NCBI RefSeq assembly: GCF_040183065.1
Contig: NC_091131.1
Span: forward strand, 103,603,830 to 103,667,829
Source of the DNA: Periplaneta americana
Taxonomy: Eukaryota > Arthropoda > Insecta > Blattodea > Blattidae
Direction of reading: 5' to 3'
DNA length: 64,000 nucleotides
Shown piece by piece: positions 1 to 12,499 of the stretch. Every line of letters starts with the position of its first letter. The stretch's first letter is position 1. Below the pieces are notes generated by a model. The model was not told the DNA's origin and searched no databases. It saw nothing but the letters and a program-made list of their open reading frames with translations. A program made the position numbers and the translations under genes.

Positions 1-164
1 CCTGTAATGGGCCTGCTTACTACATGTTTTGTAATTTAATTAATCTGCTTTCTGTGTATTTTATATTTTTGTGTAGATCAACTGATGAAACTGTTTGCTA
101 TGCTTGCTTTGTAGAGTCATAAGCGTAACTTAACATTAGTCGACATCAGGAACTGCTCTCGGGC

Positions 165-290
165 TTGGGTTAGATTCCTGCTTGACTGATTACCCAGTTG
201 AGTTTTTTTCTGAGATTTTCTCAACTGTAAAGCAAATTCCAGGTAATCTATGGCGTATCCTAGGCCTCATTTCATCGTACCAAAAAAGTG
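165..290 (+). repeat. SINE fragment, type B body
   Basis: This matches the body of the SINE at 42560-42812: a 'gattacc...gttgagttttttt' stretch, then 'aggtaatctatggc', then 'cctaggcctcatttc'. The tRNA-like head is mostly missing, keeping only a degenerate B-box region. It is an old, truncated retroposed copy. Confidence 0.6.
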
Positions 291-332
291 TGCAACTCTT
301 GACTTGTTTCATATCTTAAAGCTTTAATGATA

Positions 333-493
333 TTGTAAGACCTTTAGGGAGGTCGAGACGTAGATGGGAAGATAATATTAAAATGGATTTGAGGGAGGTG
401 GGATATGATGATAGAGAATGGATTAATCTTGCTCAGGATAGGGACCAATGGCGGGCTTATGTGAGGGCGGCAATGAACCTCCGGGTTCCTTAA

Positions 494-524
<31 letters not shown>

Positions 525-525
525 A
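333..525 (+). mobile_element. LINE 3' end with TAAG tail
   Basis: The segment encodes a relic of the LINE C-terminus seen better at 16848-17129 (GRPRRRW...KMDLREVG...DWINLAQDRDQWRAY) and ends in about six TAAG/GTAA units. Short tandem repeats at the 3' end are common in non-LTR retrotransposons. The copy is 5'-truncated to under 200 bp. Confidence 0.75.
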
Positions 526-1607
526 TCCATGGAATACAATAAATGAAATGAATTGAAATGAAATGAAAAGTGACGCAGTGCCTCGGGAAACACTCATATC
601 ACTTGGAACGCCTATTTGAAAGCTTGGCTCGCCAACAAATTGCAGGGAAATTCTCATTTTCATATCATTATCGAGAGCTCTTCCTATTTTCCCATTTTAA
701 TCTTGCAAGAAATGCTATGCTAGCCACTGTATGTTCTCCTTAAATTTTTACAAATCCTTATACTGTTCTCCAACCAGGTGATAAACCGTGAAAGGAATGT
801 GCTTACTATTGCGTCATCTATTGGAGCGAAGTAGATAGATAATGTTAGAGTTGTAACGTCAGTTTAAAAATTATGCGCTCTCCTGCATATGTTATTGCCT
901 GTATGGAGGGATTAAAAGACCAGGAGATTAACAGTGATCTAATTTTGTAACTAGGGTAGTATAAAAATGTGTATATCAGTGTGTTATGGTTTGTGCTTTG
1001 AGAGATAGCCATGACATGATCTTATGACATCAACATTCATTCACAGCATCACCCCGCTTCGTTTCATTCCCTGGAGACTTTCTCGTGGTTGGAGTACAGT
1101 AACTATGTTTACAAGTTTCTCTGTGAGGTTCTTACCTTTCCTTCTGCGTTATACAATAATAATATACCTCGCCATTACGATTTTGAACTTCACTCATCCA
1201 CTTTGAGTCACCTATGAGGTGCCCCTAGTATAAACTCAATTTTATGAGTGAGTAGTAACATTTATTAATATCAAATCGTGACATGTCACTCGTTTGTTAC
1301 GTCGTGTAGAGTTGTTACTCAAGGCTCAAAGGTCAGTGCCAGTCTGAGGGAGAGATAAGTATGTTTATTAATACACATACGAATTAGAACTCGAAATTGT
1401 CGGGTGATGAGTAACAACTCAAAATATTATTAATATCACTCATTGAGTCACTGCCGACTAATCTTTAACTTCCCACTACACCTTTTCCTGCTGAGACAGT
1501 AATGTTTTGGTCCGATACAAGTATGGTATGTAAATGATTTAGTTGCTGATAGCGACATCCGTCTCGCTGGATGCCGGACTAGGACTAGCCAGGCGGCCGA
1601 GTCTAAT
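526..1607. other. Intergenic, nothing recognised
   Basis: AT-rich unique-looking sequence. I see no convincing coding region, tRNA-like head or terminal inverted repeat. The 60-codon open frame at 1024 has no recognisable features. Confidence 0.5.
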
Positions 1608-1796
1608 GGCTGGTTCACAATAAACCGGGAACGGAAACGACAACGAGAACGAAAACGGAAATAATGTTAAAATAAATGTATTTAAATGAGATAATTCACA
1701 AATAACTATTGTGAATGCCCATATTCAAAAATACATATTTTAACATTATTTCCGTTCTCGTTTTCGTTCTCGTTTCCGGTTTATTGTGAACCAGCC
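1608..1796. mobile_element. Foldback MITE, 189 bp
   Basis: The two halves are near-perfect inverted complements: the element opens GGCTGGTTCACAATAAACC and closes with the inverse, ending CCAGCC. The terminal inverted repeats run about 60 bp and leave only a short AT-rich centre. There is no coding capacity. I could not settle a target duplication. The superfamily is not assigned. Confidence 0.85.
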
Positions 1797-2451
1797 TTAA
1801 CCCAGTCAATAAATCCCAGATTTACGGGATATGTAGGACGATGGATAAGAAACTTTGTCTGTGATTAATAGTTCGGAATAAAGTTCACTTTGGGGGAGAA
1901 CATCAGGAAGATTATGGCATAAGCTAAGCTTGGGATGGGACTTGATCAAGAGAATTGTTCATTTTCCTTATTTTTCTACTTTCCTCTAATTTATTTACCA
2001 TTCAGCCTATACAAATAACACAATTTCTATTATGTTTCTCAACTCTGGCGAACATAACACCGGGATGCAATGGATATCTTGTAGAAATCCATTTGTATTT
2101 CTACGTGAGAATCTGGAAGTAATTGATTCACGTTAAGTGGATATTTGATATGCAGAACGCAGCGCTTCCGATGGCAACGTCATGCGCTTGGTTCTATACA
2201 CAACTGCGTGTAATAAAAAAGACATCCGCCATTGTCTTTCCAGATAGCTTGAATCTTCACCGTGTTCTCACAATTCCTTACGGAAAGTGGATAAACGGCA
2301 GTATTTTCAATTTATACGGTAAGCTCATATACAGATTGTATTACGTTTGTAGCTTTCAGCGTGACATTATTTCCATTTCAAAGTAGTATGGCTGATAGAT
2401 TACATGTTCATTGTCTGAGATATAAAATGTAATATGAGAGTGAATACGCAT

Positions 2452-2530
2452 ATATATATATATATATCATATAAATATATGTATATTTATTTATGTATTT
2501 ACATAATATTTCCAATAATAACACAATAAT
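2452..2530. repeat. TA-rich simple repeat
   Basis: An alternating 'atatat' run followed by AT-rich sequence. Confidence 0.7.
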
Positions 2531-2689
2531 AAATTATAGCCTACTTCTATTATATTATTAAATATTATTAACGAAAAATTTGACCTTAGTAGAGGACTGT
2601 CCCTTAGTTTTATATTCAAATAAAGTAACTTCTTCCATCATAAAATATTTTTATACGACTTTTGTTGTGTTGGTATCTTCCTTGTTAAT

Positions 2690-4910
2690 ATGTTATCCTT
2701 CCAGATTCTCTTTCTTCTTCTTTTTGCTCCTTTCCCTATTTTTCCTCCTTTTCTTCAATTTTTCTTTTTACCTTCTTTCTTTTTGTTTCTTCTCATGTTC
2801 CTTTTCATAACTTATGTATTATAGTGCTTTACTTACTTTTCTTGCCCATTATCGATCCTTTCTATTTAATTCATAATAATTCATTCACGCTATCTACTTA
2901 ACTATCTTCCACTTATTAATTCTTGTCCAGTAATTAAATCCGTTCCACTAATTCGTTGTCTTCTACAAATTTTTAAATAATAAACTTTTATAAACTTATT
3001 TCCTGTCATTAAATCAATCTCTTTCCATTGCATGAATATATTTCACAAGTTCTCTTTTTACAATAGGCTAAATCAGTCTTTCAATAAGCTATTAATTCCC
3101 CGTCAATTAATTTGTTATAATTAATTCAATTGTTTTTATTAATTTAATTCCTTTTATCAGTTCATCCGCTCCCATTAATTCATTCGTTTCCATCAATTCA
3201 TTCCCTTCCATTAATACATTAGCTTTCATTAATGCAATAGGTTTAATTGATTCAATTTTATTCCATTAATCTATCATATTTCGTTAATTCATCGTCTGTC
3301 ATTAATGCATCCACTTCTATTAACTCGTTCCCTTCCATTAATTTTTTCGCATCCATTCGTTTCTATTAATAATGAATTCATTTGTTTCTATTAATTCAGT
3401 CACTTGCATTAATTTATTTACTTCCATTAATATATTCGCTTCCATTATTTCATTTGCTTTCATTAATTTATTCGCTTTCATTAATTAATTCCTTTCTATT
3501 AATTCATTCGCTTTCATTAATTCATTCATTTTCATTAATTCAATTGTTTTTATTAATTCACTAGATTTCATTAATTTATTCCCTTCATTAATTCATTCGC
3601 TTTTAATAATTCATTCGCTTTCAATAATTTATTTATTTATTTTGCTAATAATTGTAACATAAAATATAATATAAACAGAAAAACTTTAGCTCGCCCCTGA
3701 AAGAGTACAACTCGTGCTCAGGGGCGGATTCTTGAATTGAAATTAAGAAATATATAATACAATTTGCCTTATGTCTATTACGCAATAAGGATATATAAAT
3801 TTAAATTTACAATTTTTCAGTTTTTATAAAATCCATACATAACTTTTTTAAATTTAATACTAGAACTAACAGAATTGACAAGATTGGGATAATTAATTCC
3901 ATTAATCCATTCACTTCAATCAATTTATTCACTTTCATTAATTCATTCCTTTCCGTCAGTTCATTTGCTTTCATTAATTTATCTCTTTCATTAAGTCATT
4001 CGCTTCTACGAATTCACTTGCTTCCATTAATTTATCGGCTTTCATTAATTCATCCGCTTTTATTAATTTGTTCGCTTCCATTAATTCATTATCTTTTATT
4101 AATTAATCCGCTTTCATTAATTTACTTTCTTTCATTAATTCATTCGCTTCCATATATATTACACATACACACATACACGCTATTGTTAGTTAGCTTATTC
4201 CTTTATTTTCATTTGTTTCTTTATGTAACTATTTCTTTATGTTTATTTTTGTATTCTCTTCTTATTCTTTCTCTTCTTCTGTGCCACTTTTTACATGTTA
4301 CTTGTTTGCTTTATTTCATTGTATCTTTTCGATTATTTTCTTATTTGATATATCATTTTTTATTTTCTTTCTCTTTCCATATGCATCTTCCTCCTTCACT
4401 TGTCTGTTTCTTTGTCTTTGTTTGTTTACATTTTATCCATCTCTTTTTCATTATTCTATTGTTTCTTAAGTTTCTATATATTTTTTTCTTTCTTTGATTA
4501 TTTATTCTTTATCATCCTTCTTTTTGTTCCGTTTCTATTTCTATAGTTTTCTTTCTAACCTTCTCTCTATATTTTTGTTTGTATAAGCCTATTTCTCTTC
4601 TTACTGTTTCATTCCTTCCTTTCACTGTGATTCTCTCTCTGTCTTTAATTAATTTTCATTTGTTCGTTTCTCATGTTTGGTGTTTATATTTCTTCATTTT
4701 ATTCATTTCATTATTCCTTTTTTATTTCTTTTTCATTATTTCCCTTCTTCTTTCTTTCTTTCTTTCTTCCCTTGATTCTTTCATTGTTGGTTTGTCCTAT
4801 CATTTCTTCTTTCTTTCCTCCTCCGTCTGTCTAGGCCTATATTTCCTTATTGTTATTTTATTCGTTAGCTTGTTCGTTTCTATTTTCTTTCTTCCGATTT
4901 CTTTTTTCTG
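2690..4910. repeat. Pyrimidine-rich tract with a ~17-bp minisatellite
   Basis: The + strand is overwhelmingly T and C. Within it, 3150-3640 and 3900-4160 are degenerate tandem copies of a unit close to 'TTCATTCGCTTTCATTAA'. From about 4200 to 4910 it becomes an irregular CTTT/TTC tract. The long Leu/Phe/Ser-rich open frames here come from this composition and are not genes. A separate repeat interrupts the array at about 3640-3890. Confidence 0.75.
3640..3745 (-). repeat. Dispersed repeat copy (CCCCTGA...CAGGGG hairpin)
   Basis: A segment with a small hairpin (GCCCCTGAAAGAGTAC / GTGCTCAGGGGCG) appears here and, inverted, at about 6720-6790. Both sit beside AT-rich sequence rich in 'aaatataatata'. 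It looks like the 3' end of one dispersed element, class unknown. Confidence 0.5.
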
Positions 4911-5229
4911 ATATAACTTATTTATTTTACTAGCTTCCTTCCTTCGTTCTATAATTTTATTTCATTTTATTTACATATTTCTTTATGTATTTATTCTTCT
5001 TTTTCCCATCTCTGCACTAGGACCTGTGAAGTTTTAAACAGATTAGTGAACAATGAACATATACTGTATCAAGAAAATATACAGAGTCATAAGACGCTTC
5101 AGTTTCCATTGAATTTTAGTAGCTATATAAAATTACACATAAGTCTGACCCTGATTTCTGGAAGTGAATTTGGTAATCATATGAAAATATTTTCAGTATG
5201 TGTTCCATTGGCTGTTAGTTGGGATGCCG

Positions 5230-5420
5230 GTGGGGAAAAAGACCTTTGGGGAGGCCGAGACGTAGATGGAAGGCTAATATAAAAATGGATTTGAGGGACG
5301 TGAGATAGGATGGTAGAGACTGGATTAATCTTGCTCAGGATAGGGACCGATGGCGAGCTGATGTGAGGGCGAAAATGAATCTCCGGATTTCTTAAAAGCT
5401 ATTTTCAAGTAAGTAACTAT
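5230..5420 (+). mobile_element. LINE 3' end, degraded
   Basis: Same family as 16848-17250: the GRPRRRW / LINLAQDRDRW region is recognisable at nucleotide level, and the copy ends with a very short AAGTAAGTAA tail. It is strongly 5'-truncated. Confidence 0.7.
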
Positions 5421-6130
5421 GTGCTCCACTGTCATCTGAGGTTCTCAAAAGTCCAGAAAGAACTTGTCTTGTGATGCGGATCACTGCTGTCGGAATTGCA
5501 ATTTTGAATTCTTCAGTAGTATGTGAATTATTCCGATATAAGGCATACTTCAGGAAGTAACCAAAGGGATTGAGATCCATAACCTAATTGTTCCGGAAAC
5601 TGATAACATTTTGTTCTCAAAATGCTCATTACTAAGTCATTAAGAATATCTGGGATTACATCTGTGGTATGGGATCGAATCCCGTCCTGTTAACAGATGT
5701 TTCTCCAACATTAACACGCATTTCCTGGAGAAAAGGAATAAAGTCAAGTTTAAATAAACGGTTATAATGAATGGTTATCACTATCATAAAACAATATTGG
5801 TTCAACAGCACCATATACTGATATTGCTGATAGTGAGTGTGACGGCATACGGATATTCACTGGTCCAAATATGCACATGCTCCTTGTTGATGTACTCATT
5901 CACAAGTAAACGAATCTCGTCACTGAAACATATTATATTCTACAGTACCTTCTCAGAAACTGGTTTCTACAAACATTTTAGAGATACTGCAGAAATAAAT
6001 TGTAGCTTTATCGGCTGCATGAAGGACTTGATGCATTTGAATTTCGTACGGGAAGAACCATTTGCATGTTGTTGGTTCTGACAAGTAGAATTGTTGAGCT
6101 ATACGTTTACAGGCTTTTTGAGACCATGTA
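5392..6130 (-). pseudogene. Tc1/mariner-type transposase remnant
   Basis: On the minus strand the 62-codon frame at 5392-5580 contains 'MDLNPFGYFLKYALYRNNSH', which resembles the DLNPxDYFLWGYLKxxVY block near the last catalytic acid of IS630/Tc1/mariner transposases. Further upstream on the same strand (about 5760-6130) a degraded 'FSDE...HIWTSEYP' stretch resembles the second catalytic block. Several stops and shifts interrupt the frame, so it is a dead copy. No terminal repeats were found. Confidence 0.6.
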
Positions 6131-6719
6131 CAAAAGTTGAATAAGACAATGTTTTACAGCTTCTAACTGACCTCTTCTTATCGACGATACACTTCTTGTT
6201 ACCCATTACGTTCCCTGTATGTTCGAACTTCTTCATAATCTACTAGGAGATTCTTTTTATTGCAATTGCACTCTAAATTCACCCTGAACTGTGCTAAGAC
6301 TCTTTGTTTTATAATTTCACAACATACACAGGCTGTAGTAATATTTACACCTATTTATTATTATTGTTATATTTTTTTCATTATTATTACAATTTTTCCA
6401 AGTTTACTGAACTAAAAAATACATACAAAAATGTAAGACTTATTATCCAGTTTGAAATAAAATGCAGTGAAATTCGGAGCGTCTTTTTTAAAACCCTGTA
6501 GACTAATAAAGAGCCTGCAAAGTTACGTTTTAATTTCTCTTTTAGGATGTGAAAAAATAGAAGAGCTAATGCTCCTTATTTAAAAAATTAAATTAAAAAT
6601 TGCTGTTTAAAGAGAAAATGTGAAGTTCAGTTATTGTGATATCTGTTTTTTTTTCTTCTTCTTCTTCTTCTTCTTTTCTTTTTTTTTTACTTTTTACTCT
6701 ATTATTTAATAAAATGTTT

Positions 6720-6830
6720 TAACATTATGTGGAATGCCCCCTGAGCACGAGTATGTAACTTACTCTTTCTGGGGGTGCTAGAGTGTTTTTATATTTAAAA
6801 AATCAATATGTATCTTTATTCTGACAATAA
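6720..6830 (+). repeat. Dispersed repeat copy, inverse of 3640-3745
   Basis: Shares the CCCCTGAGCACGAGT ... TACTCTTTCTGGGGG hairpin with the copy near 3.7 kb, in opposite orientation. A TTC microsatellite lies just upstream (6655-6680). Confidence 0.5.
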
Positions 6831-8580
6831 AATTATGTTTATATTAATATTTAAATGTAAGAAGCATCATTTTGATTAGAATCTCAACACAACTCAGAAA
6901 ATCTTTTCACAGGTCTGTTTTTTAAATTACTGTGAGGGCAGACAACTTCTGTTTTCCGTGTCAGATTTATTATATAATTAATACATTCATTCCCAATGAC
7001 ATCACACTTCACACTTCAACACTGATTCGGAAGTGTCTTTTTCTTTTCCCTGTTTGATGTGTTTCAATCCATTTCGAGGTCAAAGATGGCTATATAAATT
7101 GCTGTCTTTTATCTTTTGCTGTATTTCCTGTTGAAGACTAAATATTCGTTTGTCATTGCTGACGTTTATAGGACATCCTTTGAAAAATGTCATGCTTTTT
7201 GTTATAATATCTATTTTCCACAACAGGCCTACATGTTATAATTAATTATTTTCTTATGTCACATTAGCTGCTATCAAAACCCTAGAAAATTCTCACTTCA
7301 AATGCTTTAATTCACTTTTGCTAGTTCAGAAATATAGCCACATAAAAATAATAAAACAAAACAATGCGAGACTACGTGATGTCAAATGAGTCCTCTATTT
7401 ATCCTTTCAACAGAATCCCACGCACATCCGGCCGGCTCTTTATGTCATCGGCTGGTAATTTCTGGAAACTCCGACATATTGGTCCTCGAGAAGTGTGTGA
7501 ACATGTGCGAGAATTGTGTGCAGATGTGAGTTTGCATCATTATTAATTACTAATTATACAACTCAATAATTATTCAAGGTAAAGTCGGGAGCCAATCCCC
7601 TCCGCCAATTGTGATAACACTATCACGTAAAACTTCCTCCCCGACAACCAGTAGGACAGAGGGAGAAGACAAGCACAACACAGCAGAGTCGCAATTTCAC
7701 GCTCGTCGAGTTTTCATACATGTGGCCATAACCAGACACATCAATTGCAAAGTAAGTGTTAATTTTGTCCACAAATTCCTTTTCTAGTTAATTTCTCTTA
7801 TCGTTTCATATATGCACGTATAATTTCGTATTTTATCATCATTACTTTTGTGTTAATTTCGTAGTGTAACGGAACTTCCTTCATTTTGTAATATTCGTTC
7901 ATGGTCAACATGAACAACTTCGCTAAGCATTCAGTATATTTCAAAGAACTGTTTTTCTTTCAGTTTTTAGATGCTATAATTGTTCCATGACAATGCATAA
8001 TTGCAAATATAGGGCATAATACTTAACCGACCAACATACTAAAACTGAGACCATATATGGTTAAGAATATTTTTTTTTCAAGGTGCGTGGAGAAAAAAAA
8101 AATATATAGTCCACTTATGTCTAGAACACTTATGATGAATGTGAATATTTAATTATCTTATTTCCAAATATAAATAAAAGGCATTCGAATTTCTATCGTA
8201 TGGAATACATAGTTTATCATCACATATAAGTGGGTCAGAAGCAAAGGGGTAAAGGTGACATTTCTAAGAATATGAGTTACGTGCATCTAGGGCAACCTAA
8301 AACATTTACAATTTTAGTGACAAAGAGATACAACTTTTAACCACATCACACACTAAAATTTAAATAAAAAATTTAACGGAATTTACGAAATCTTAAGTAC
8401 TTTCAACCACATTTTCTCACAAATAACTTAAGTGCATTTATACCCTTTTGCTTCTGACTCCCTCATATATAGATATACCTACTCAGTTCTTAACATTATT
8501 ATGCATGCTTTTTAAACGAATTTCAATAGCAGAACTTAACTATTGTACACTAAAAAGCATATTATACAAGTTAGTATAAA
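6831..8580. other. Intergenic, nothing recognised
   Basis: AT-rich sequence without a supported gene or element. The short open frame at 7364 shows no conserved features. Confidence 0.4.
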
Positions 8581-8587
8581 ATATTCT

Positions 8588-8652
8588 TTTATATATATAT
8601 ATATATATATACATATATATATACATATATATACATATACATATATATATTA
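8588..8652. repeat. AT/ATAC microsatellite
   Basis: Alternating 'atatat' with interspersed 'acatat' units. Confidence 0.9.
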
Positions 8653-8822
8653 CATTTGTTGCAAGTTTTAAATTTAAATATATTTTCATTTTACTGATAT
8701 TATTGTAATTTTTAGATAATAAACCTTACATTATTTAGATTAACTATAATCTTCCTTAATTTTGATATAAGTGTGAAATAATTGCAACAAAACTTTCGCC
8801 CAGTCCCTTAAATCTACACAAA

Positions 8823-8905
8823 AGTAAATAAACAAACAAACAAACAACAAACAAACAAATAAACAAAGAAACAAACAAACAAAACAAACAAACAAACAAA
8901 CAAAT
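8823..8905. repeat. AAAC microsatellite
   Basis: Imperfect tandem 'aaac' units. The Cys/Leu/Phe-rich open frame read from it is an artefact. Confidence 0.9.
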
Positions 8906-9458
8906 AATTTCACCAAATGAAGATATAATTCATTAAATACGAACAAAAAGTATAATTTAGGAGTTTTAAGTAGTAGGCTTTACAAAACAAACATGAAATT
9001 CAATAAAATGTAACAGTAATGGATTCAAGAGCATAATTTCTCAATTTAAGAGCTTATTTGATTGAGAATCGCTTTTCAGCTGCTCCATTTTTAAATATTT
9101 CACAGGTATAAAGATGTATTTAACAGAATACTCGATTCGGGATTGTGATTTATAATATTTTACTATAACATTTGTGTCATAGAAAAAAATCGTATTCAAA
9201 AATTGTTCACAATTAACTTCTGTATAAACTACTTTCTTATCTTCAGTTCGCTTAAAGATGTCAACAGATAACTATTCAAACTATCTTTGCTTTTCCAATT
9301 CTTAAATTACTTCTCATACTAATTATAAAGAAAAAAATACTGATTAAAATAATTTCTATATCTTCATTGACATATGTTGTTTTCAATGCTAATGATCTTG
9401 AAAATATAATTTTTGGTATATTGTATGTCTGTCGTTTGCATATATCGATATATAAAAG

Positions 9459-9459
9459 T

Positions 9460-9493
<34 letters not shown>

Positions 9494-9662
9494 AAGAGAG
9501 AGTGTATGTATGTATGTATGTATGCATGCATGCATGTATGTATGTATGTATGTATGTATGTGTGTATGTGTGTATGTGTGTATGTGTGTATGTGTGTATG
9601 TGTGTATGTGTGTATGTATGTATGTATGTATGTATGTATGTATGTATGTATGTATGTATGTA
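9459..9662. repeat. Compound GA, TATG and TGTG microsatellite
   Basis: A GA run is followed by about 160 bp of 'gtat', 'gcat' and 'gtgtgtat' units. Several open frames (repeated VCMY on one strand, THIH on the other) are pure repeat translation. Confidence 0.95.
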
Positions 9663-9837
9663 CTCTATACAGATCTACACGCTTTGATCTATATTTGCCA
9701 AAGTTTGCACATTTAGCCTTCTCAACCAGGAGAAAAACATAGGCTACATTAAAATTGGACAAATGGACGTTAAATTATTCAAAAAATAAAAATAAATTTT
9801 ATCAAACATGCATATATAATATTAAAATAAACGAGCG

Positions 9838-10035
9838 AGTTGGCTCAGACGGTTAAGTATGAGACTCGCATTCGGGAGGTTTCGAGTTCAAACCTCGTGG
9901 CCGGCCAATCTGACTGGGAATTTTCATGATTTCCCTCCGTCACAAAGGCAAATGCTGAATTTGGAAATTTAGATATCATGATTCATCACCTCCTCAATCA
10001 CCAATATCATAAACATTAATCGAAATCGAAAATCA
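9838..10035 (+). repeat. tRNA-headed SINE
   Basis: The head 'GAGTTGGCTCAGACGGTTAA' resembles a tRNA 5' half with an A box. A B-box-like 'GGTTTCGAGTTCAAACCTC' follows about 50 bp downstream. A body continues through 'tttccctccgtcacaaaggc' and ends near 'aatcgaaatcgaaa'. This is the pol III promoter layout of a tRNA-derived SINE; it differs from types A and B in this window. Confidence 0.7.
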
Positions 10036-11235
10036 GTTACATGAATATATATTATAACACACGACAATAGAAACGGGAATAGTAAAAACAGCCTATTGAT
10101 ATACTTAACGAGCCTACATACGCTATATAGTTATACATGTTAAAGCGTGTATAAATAAACTTAACAAATAAAGTTAACCACAGTCAGTTCTTGTTTTTTT
10201 TTTCTGTTATATTCCAGATAGACTTTCATGGGGCTGTGGGAAAGGTAACACAAAATTAAATAACATTGTTGATACGTGAAAGGCAAATTTAGAAAATTCA
10301 TGCAATATAGTAAGCAGCTGTAGCTATTACACAGTCGGGCCATTGATATTATGAGTAGAGCCCGAATTTCATGCAATTACAGAATTCTGCCCCTATATTT
10401 GTAGCTATAAGAAAAGCTAAAATCACGGCGAATCACGCCGAATCACGCCGAATCACGCCAAAGGGATCATTATTCCGAAGTTTTAGGTTACATATTTTTA
10501 CATATTTTGATACATAATAATTATGAAAGATATTGTGTATTTTGAATGGGTACACTTTTTTTCACCAATTTTCCCTCGACTTAATTCGGAAGTAGTTATA
10601 TGTTTGAAAATTATTTATAAAGCTTGTCCCTTCGTCTCTAATGCATGCAAATAAATTAATAATTAAAAATAATGTATTCTGTCAAAAAATAGACACCGCT
10701 TTGCGATGCCAACAGTTTGTATATCCCTTAAGAAGTAACGGTTAAGTAAAAACAAATATCAATGCGAAGGGTGGGTCATTGACTCACTGTACTGCTACCG
10801 CGGTGAAGGATAGAGTGAAAATTACCCTATGGGTATGACCGTTTGGCACAAACACTCTCAATCAGTTGCTCTGAAAGAAAACAGTACTGTATTTCTTTCA
10901 GTTTTCTTGATAAGTTTATTGTGACATCAGGTTATACAGCTAGTTAGTCTACTGCTATGGCGTCAGTTGCATCCAAGTCATAAGACTGAATTTCAATTGA
11001 CGGTGCCTTTACTAGTGATGGTAAAGTCGTGCTGTGCAAAGTGTGTGTGTGTCGATAATGAAAGATGTAACCAATAAACTGATCGTTGTGTCTGGAGCAA
11101 TCGGTGAGTGTGTTTCAGTAAAATTTAATGATGCATTGAAAAAGAACCCAGGATAAACAACTTTTTCCGCTGCATGCAAAATACTTAAAGGTGACTGTGC
11201 GCAGCTTCCTGAGAACATTGTTCCGAGTATCATTT

Positions 11236-11245
11236 CTCATCTGAA
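11236..11245. repeat. Target-site duplication of SINE (left)
   Basis: CTCATCTGAA here is repeated exactly at 11501-11510, on either side of the SINE. Confidence 0.9.
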
Positions 11246-11500
11246 ATTTTATTTTTTTAGTAGGTTATTTTACGTCGCTTTATCAACATCTTAGGTTATT
11301 TAGCGTCTGAATGAGATCGTGATAATGCCTGTGAAAGAGTCCGGGGTCCAGCAACGAAAGTTACCCAGCATTTGCTCATATTGGGTTGAGGGAAAACCCC
11401 GGAAAAACCTCAACCAGGTAACTTGCCCCGACAGCGAATCGAACCGGGGCCACCTGCTTTCGCGGTCAGACGCGCTAACCATTACTCCACAGGTGTGAAC
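11246..11500 (-). repeat. SINE type A, full length
   Basis: Read on the minus strand it starts with a tRNA-like head 'CACCTGTGGAGTAATGGTTA', has a B box 'GGTTCGATTC', a body through 'GGTTTTTCCGGGGTTTTCCC', and ends with 'AAATAACC' and an A-rich tail. A perfect 10-bp duplication flanks it. It has split the hAT transposase remnant inside the conserved region. Confidence 0.9.
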
Positions 11501-12305
11501 CTCATCTGAAGTACGCGCTAGTTACTTCGTGTGAAGCTGAGAGATCGTTTTCCATTTATAAGAACATTGTAACAGACGGAAGGTAATCGATGACAGCAGA
11601 AAATGTGGAAAAATATTTAATTATTAATTGCGTCTGCAAACAATAATTAAATGAGGTTGAATCACATGTAAAACTGTAATTTTTTCACTTCTATTTTCTT
11701 ATAAGTCTGCAAAAATATATCTATTAAAGCTGAGATTTTAAATTACATATCTTTCATTTATTGCATATTTATCTACATATTTTGCCACTTTTAGCTACAT
11801 ATTTATGTACAAATTTCTCATTTTCATATTATATAAAATCCGGGCTCTAATTATACCCAAGTTCCTCGATACAATTACAGATAGTGAGCAGGTTGTGTTT
11901 TATCCAACTGAATTCTTGAATTCTTTGAAATCATAAGAAATGACACTACATAATTTAATATCATCATCATGAACTTCTTCGTTTTAGATCATGTGATCTG
12001 TAACGATAATCTAAGAAAGATGACCTTGATCCCTTCATGGATGACTTGGTCTTCCTTGATCTCTGTGTCCTCTTGGTCTGTAGACTATACCGAGACTAAT
12101 CTTTGAAGCCTCTTCCTTCCATTCCTTGTACGTACATGGTTCTTCTACTGTTGCTGATATTGTTGAATTTCTTCGGTTATACAAGGAACTTGTAATGTTT
12201 TTCGAATGTCTATATTTCTTTATGGTCCAATGTCGTTAAACTCAATAACGATCTGAAAAACGCATCTAATTTAACATAATATTTAATAATTTAATACTGA
12301 AATCA

Positions 12306-12307
12306 CC

Positions 12308-12381
<74 letters not shown>
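12306..12381. repeat. AAT microsatellite
   Basis: About 25 perfect 'aat' units. Confidence 0.95.
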
Positions 12382-12383
<2 letters not shown>

Positions 12384-12499
12384 TAAGCTTCCCTTATGAA
12401 AAGGTTGCCAGATTTGACAAAGCGTATTACATATAATTTAGAAACACACCTAAAAGTTAAAATGATTTGCACTTAAGAAAGGGACAGTAGTATCATCAG

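Larger units (their letters stand above)
10356..11849 (+). mobile_element. hAT-like element remnant (CGBP1-like), SINE inside
   Basis: Short terminal inverted repeats, TAGAGCCCGAATTT at the left and AAATCCGGGCTCTA at the right, bound about 1.5 kb including a SINE. Inside, a broken frame at about 11150-11245 and 11511-11640 gives 'LPENIVPSIISHLK' and, after the SINE, 'TSCEAERSFSIYKNIVTDGR'. The latter matches the ERSFS dimerisation block of hAT transposases, closest in my memory to the CGBP1-like type. The possible 8-bp target duplication agrees at only 5 of 8 positions. Stops show it is inactive. Four tandem 10-bp units (AATCACGCCG) sit near the left end at about 10423-10460. Confidence 0.65.

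Noticed and set aside
4018-4911. Long Leu/Phe/Ser-rich open frames resembling membrane proteins
   Set aside because: The pyrimidine-rich minisatellite tract yields hydrophobic codons in every frame; no start context, motif or splice structure.
8823-8905. CRISPR-like direct repeats
   Set aside because: Only simple AAAC repeats without spacers; the genome is eukaryotic.
9364-9762. Several overlapping open frames on both strands
   Set aside because: They are translations of GA and TATG/TGTG microsatellites with no non-repeat content.
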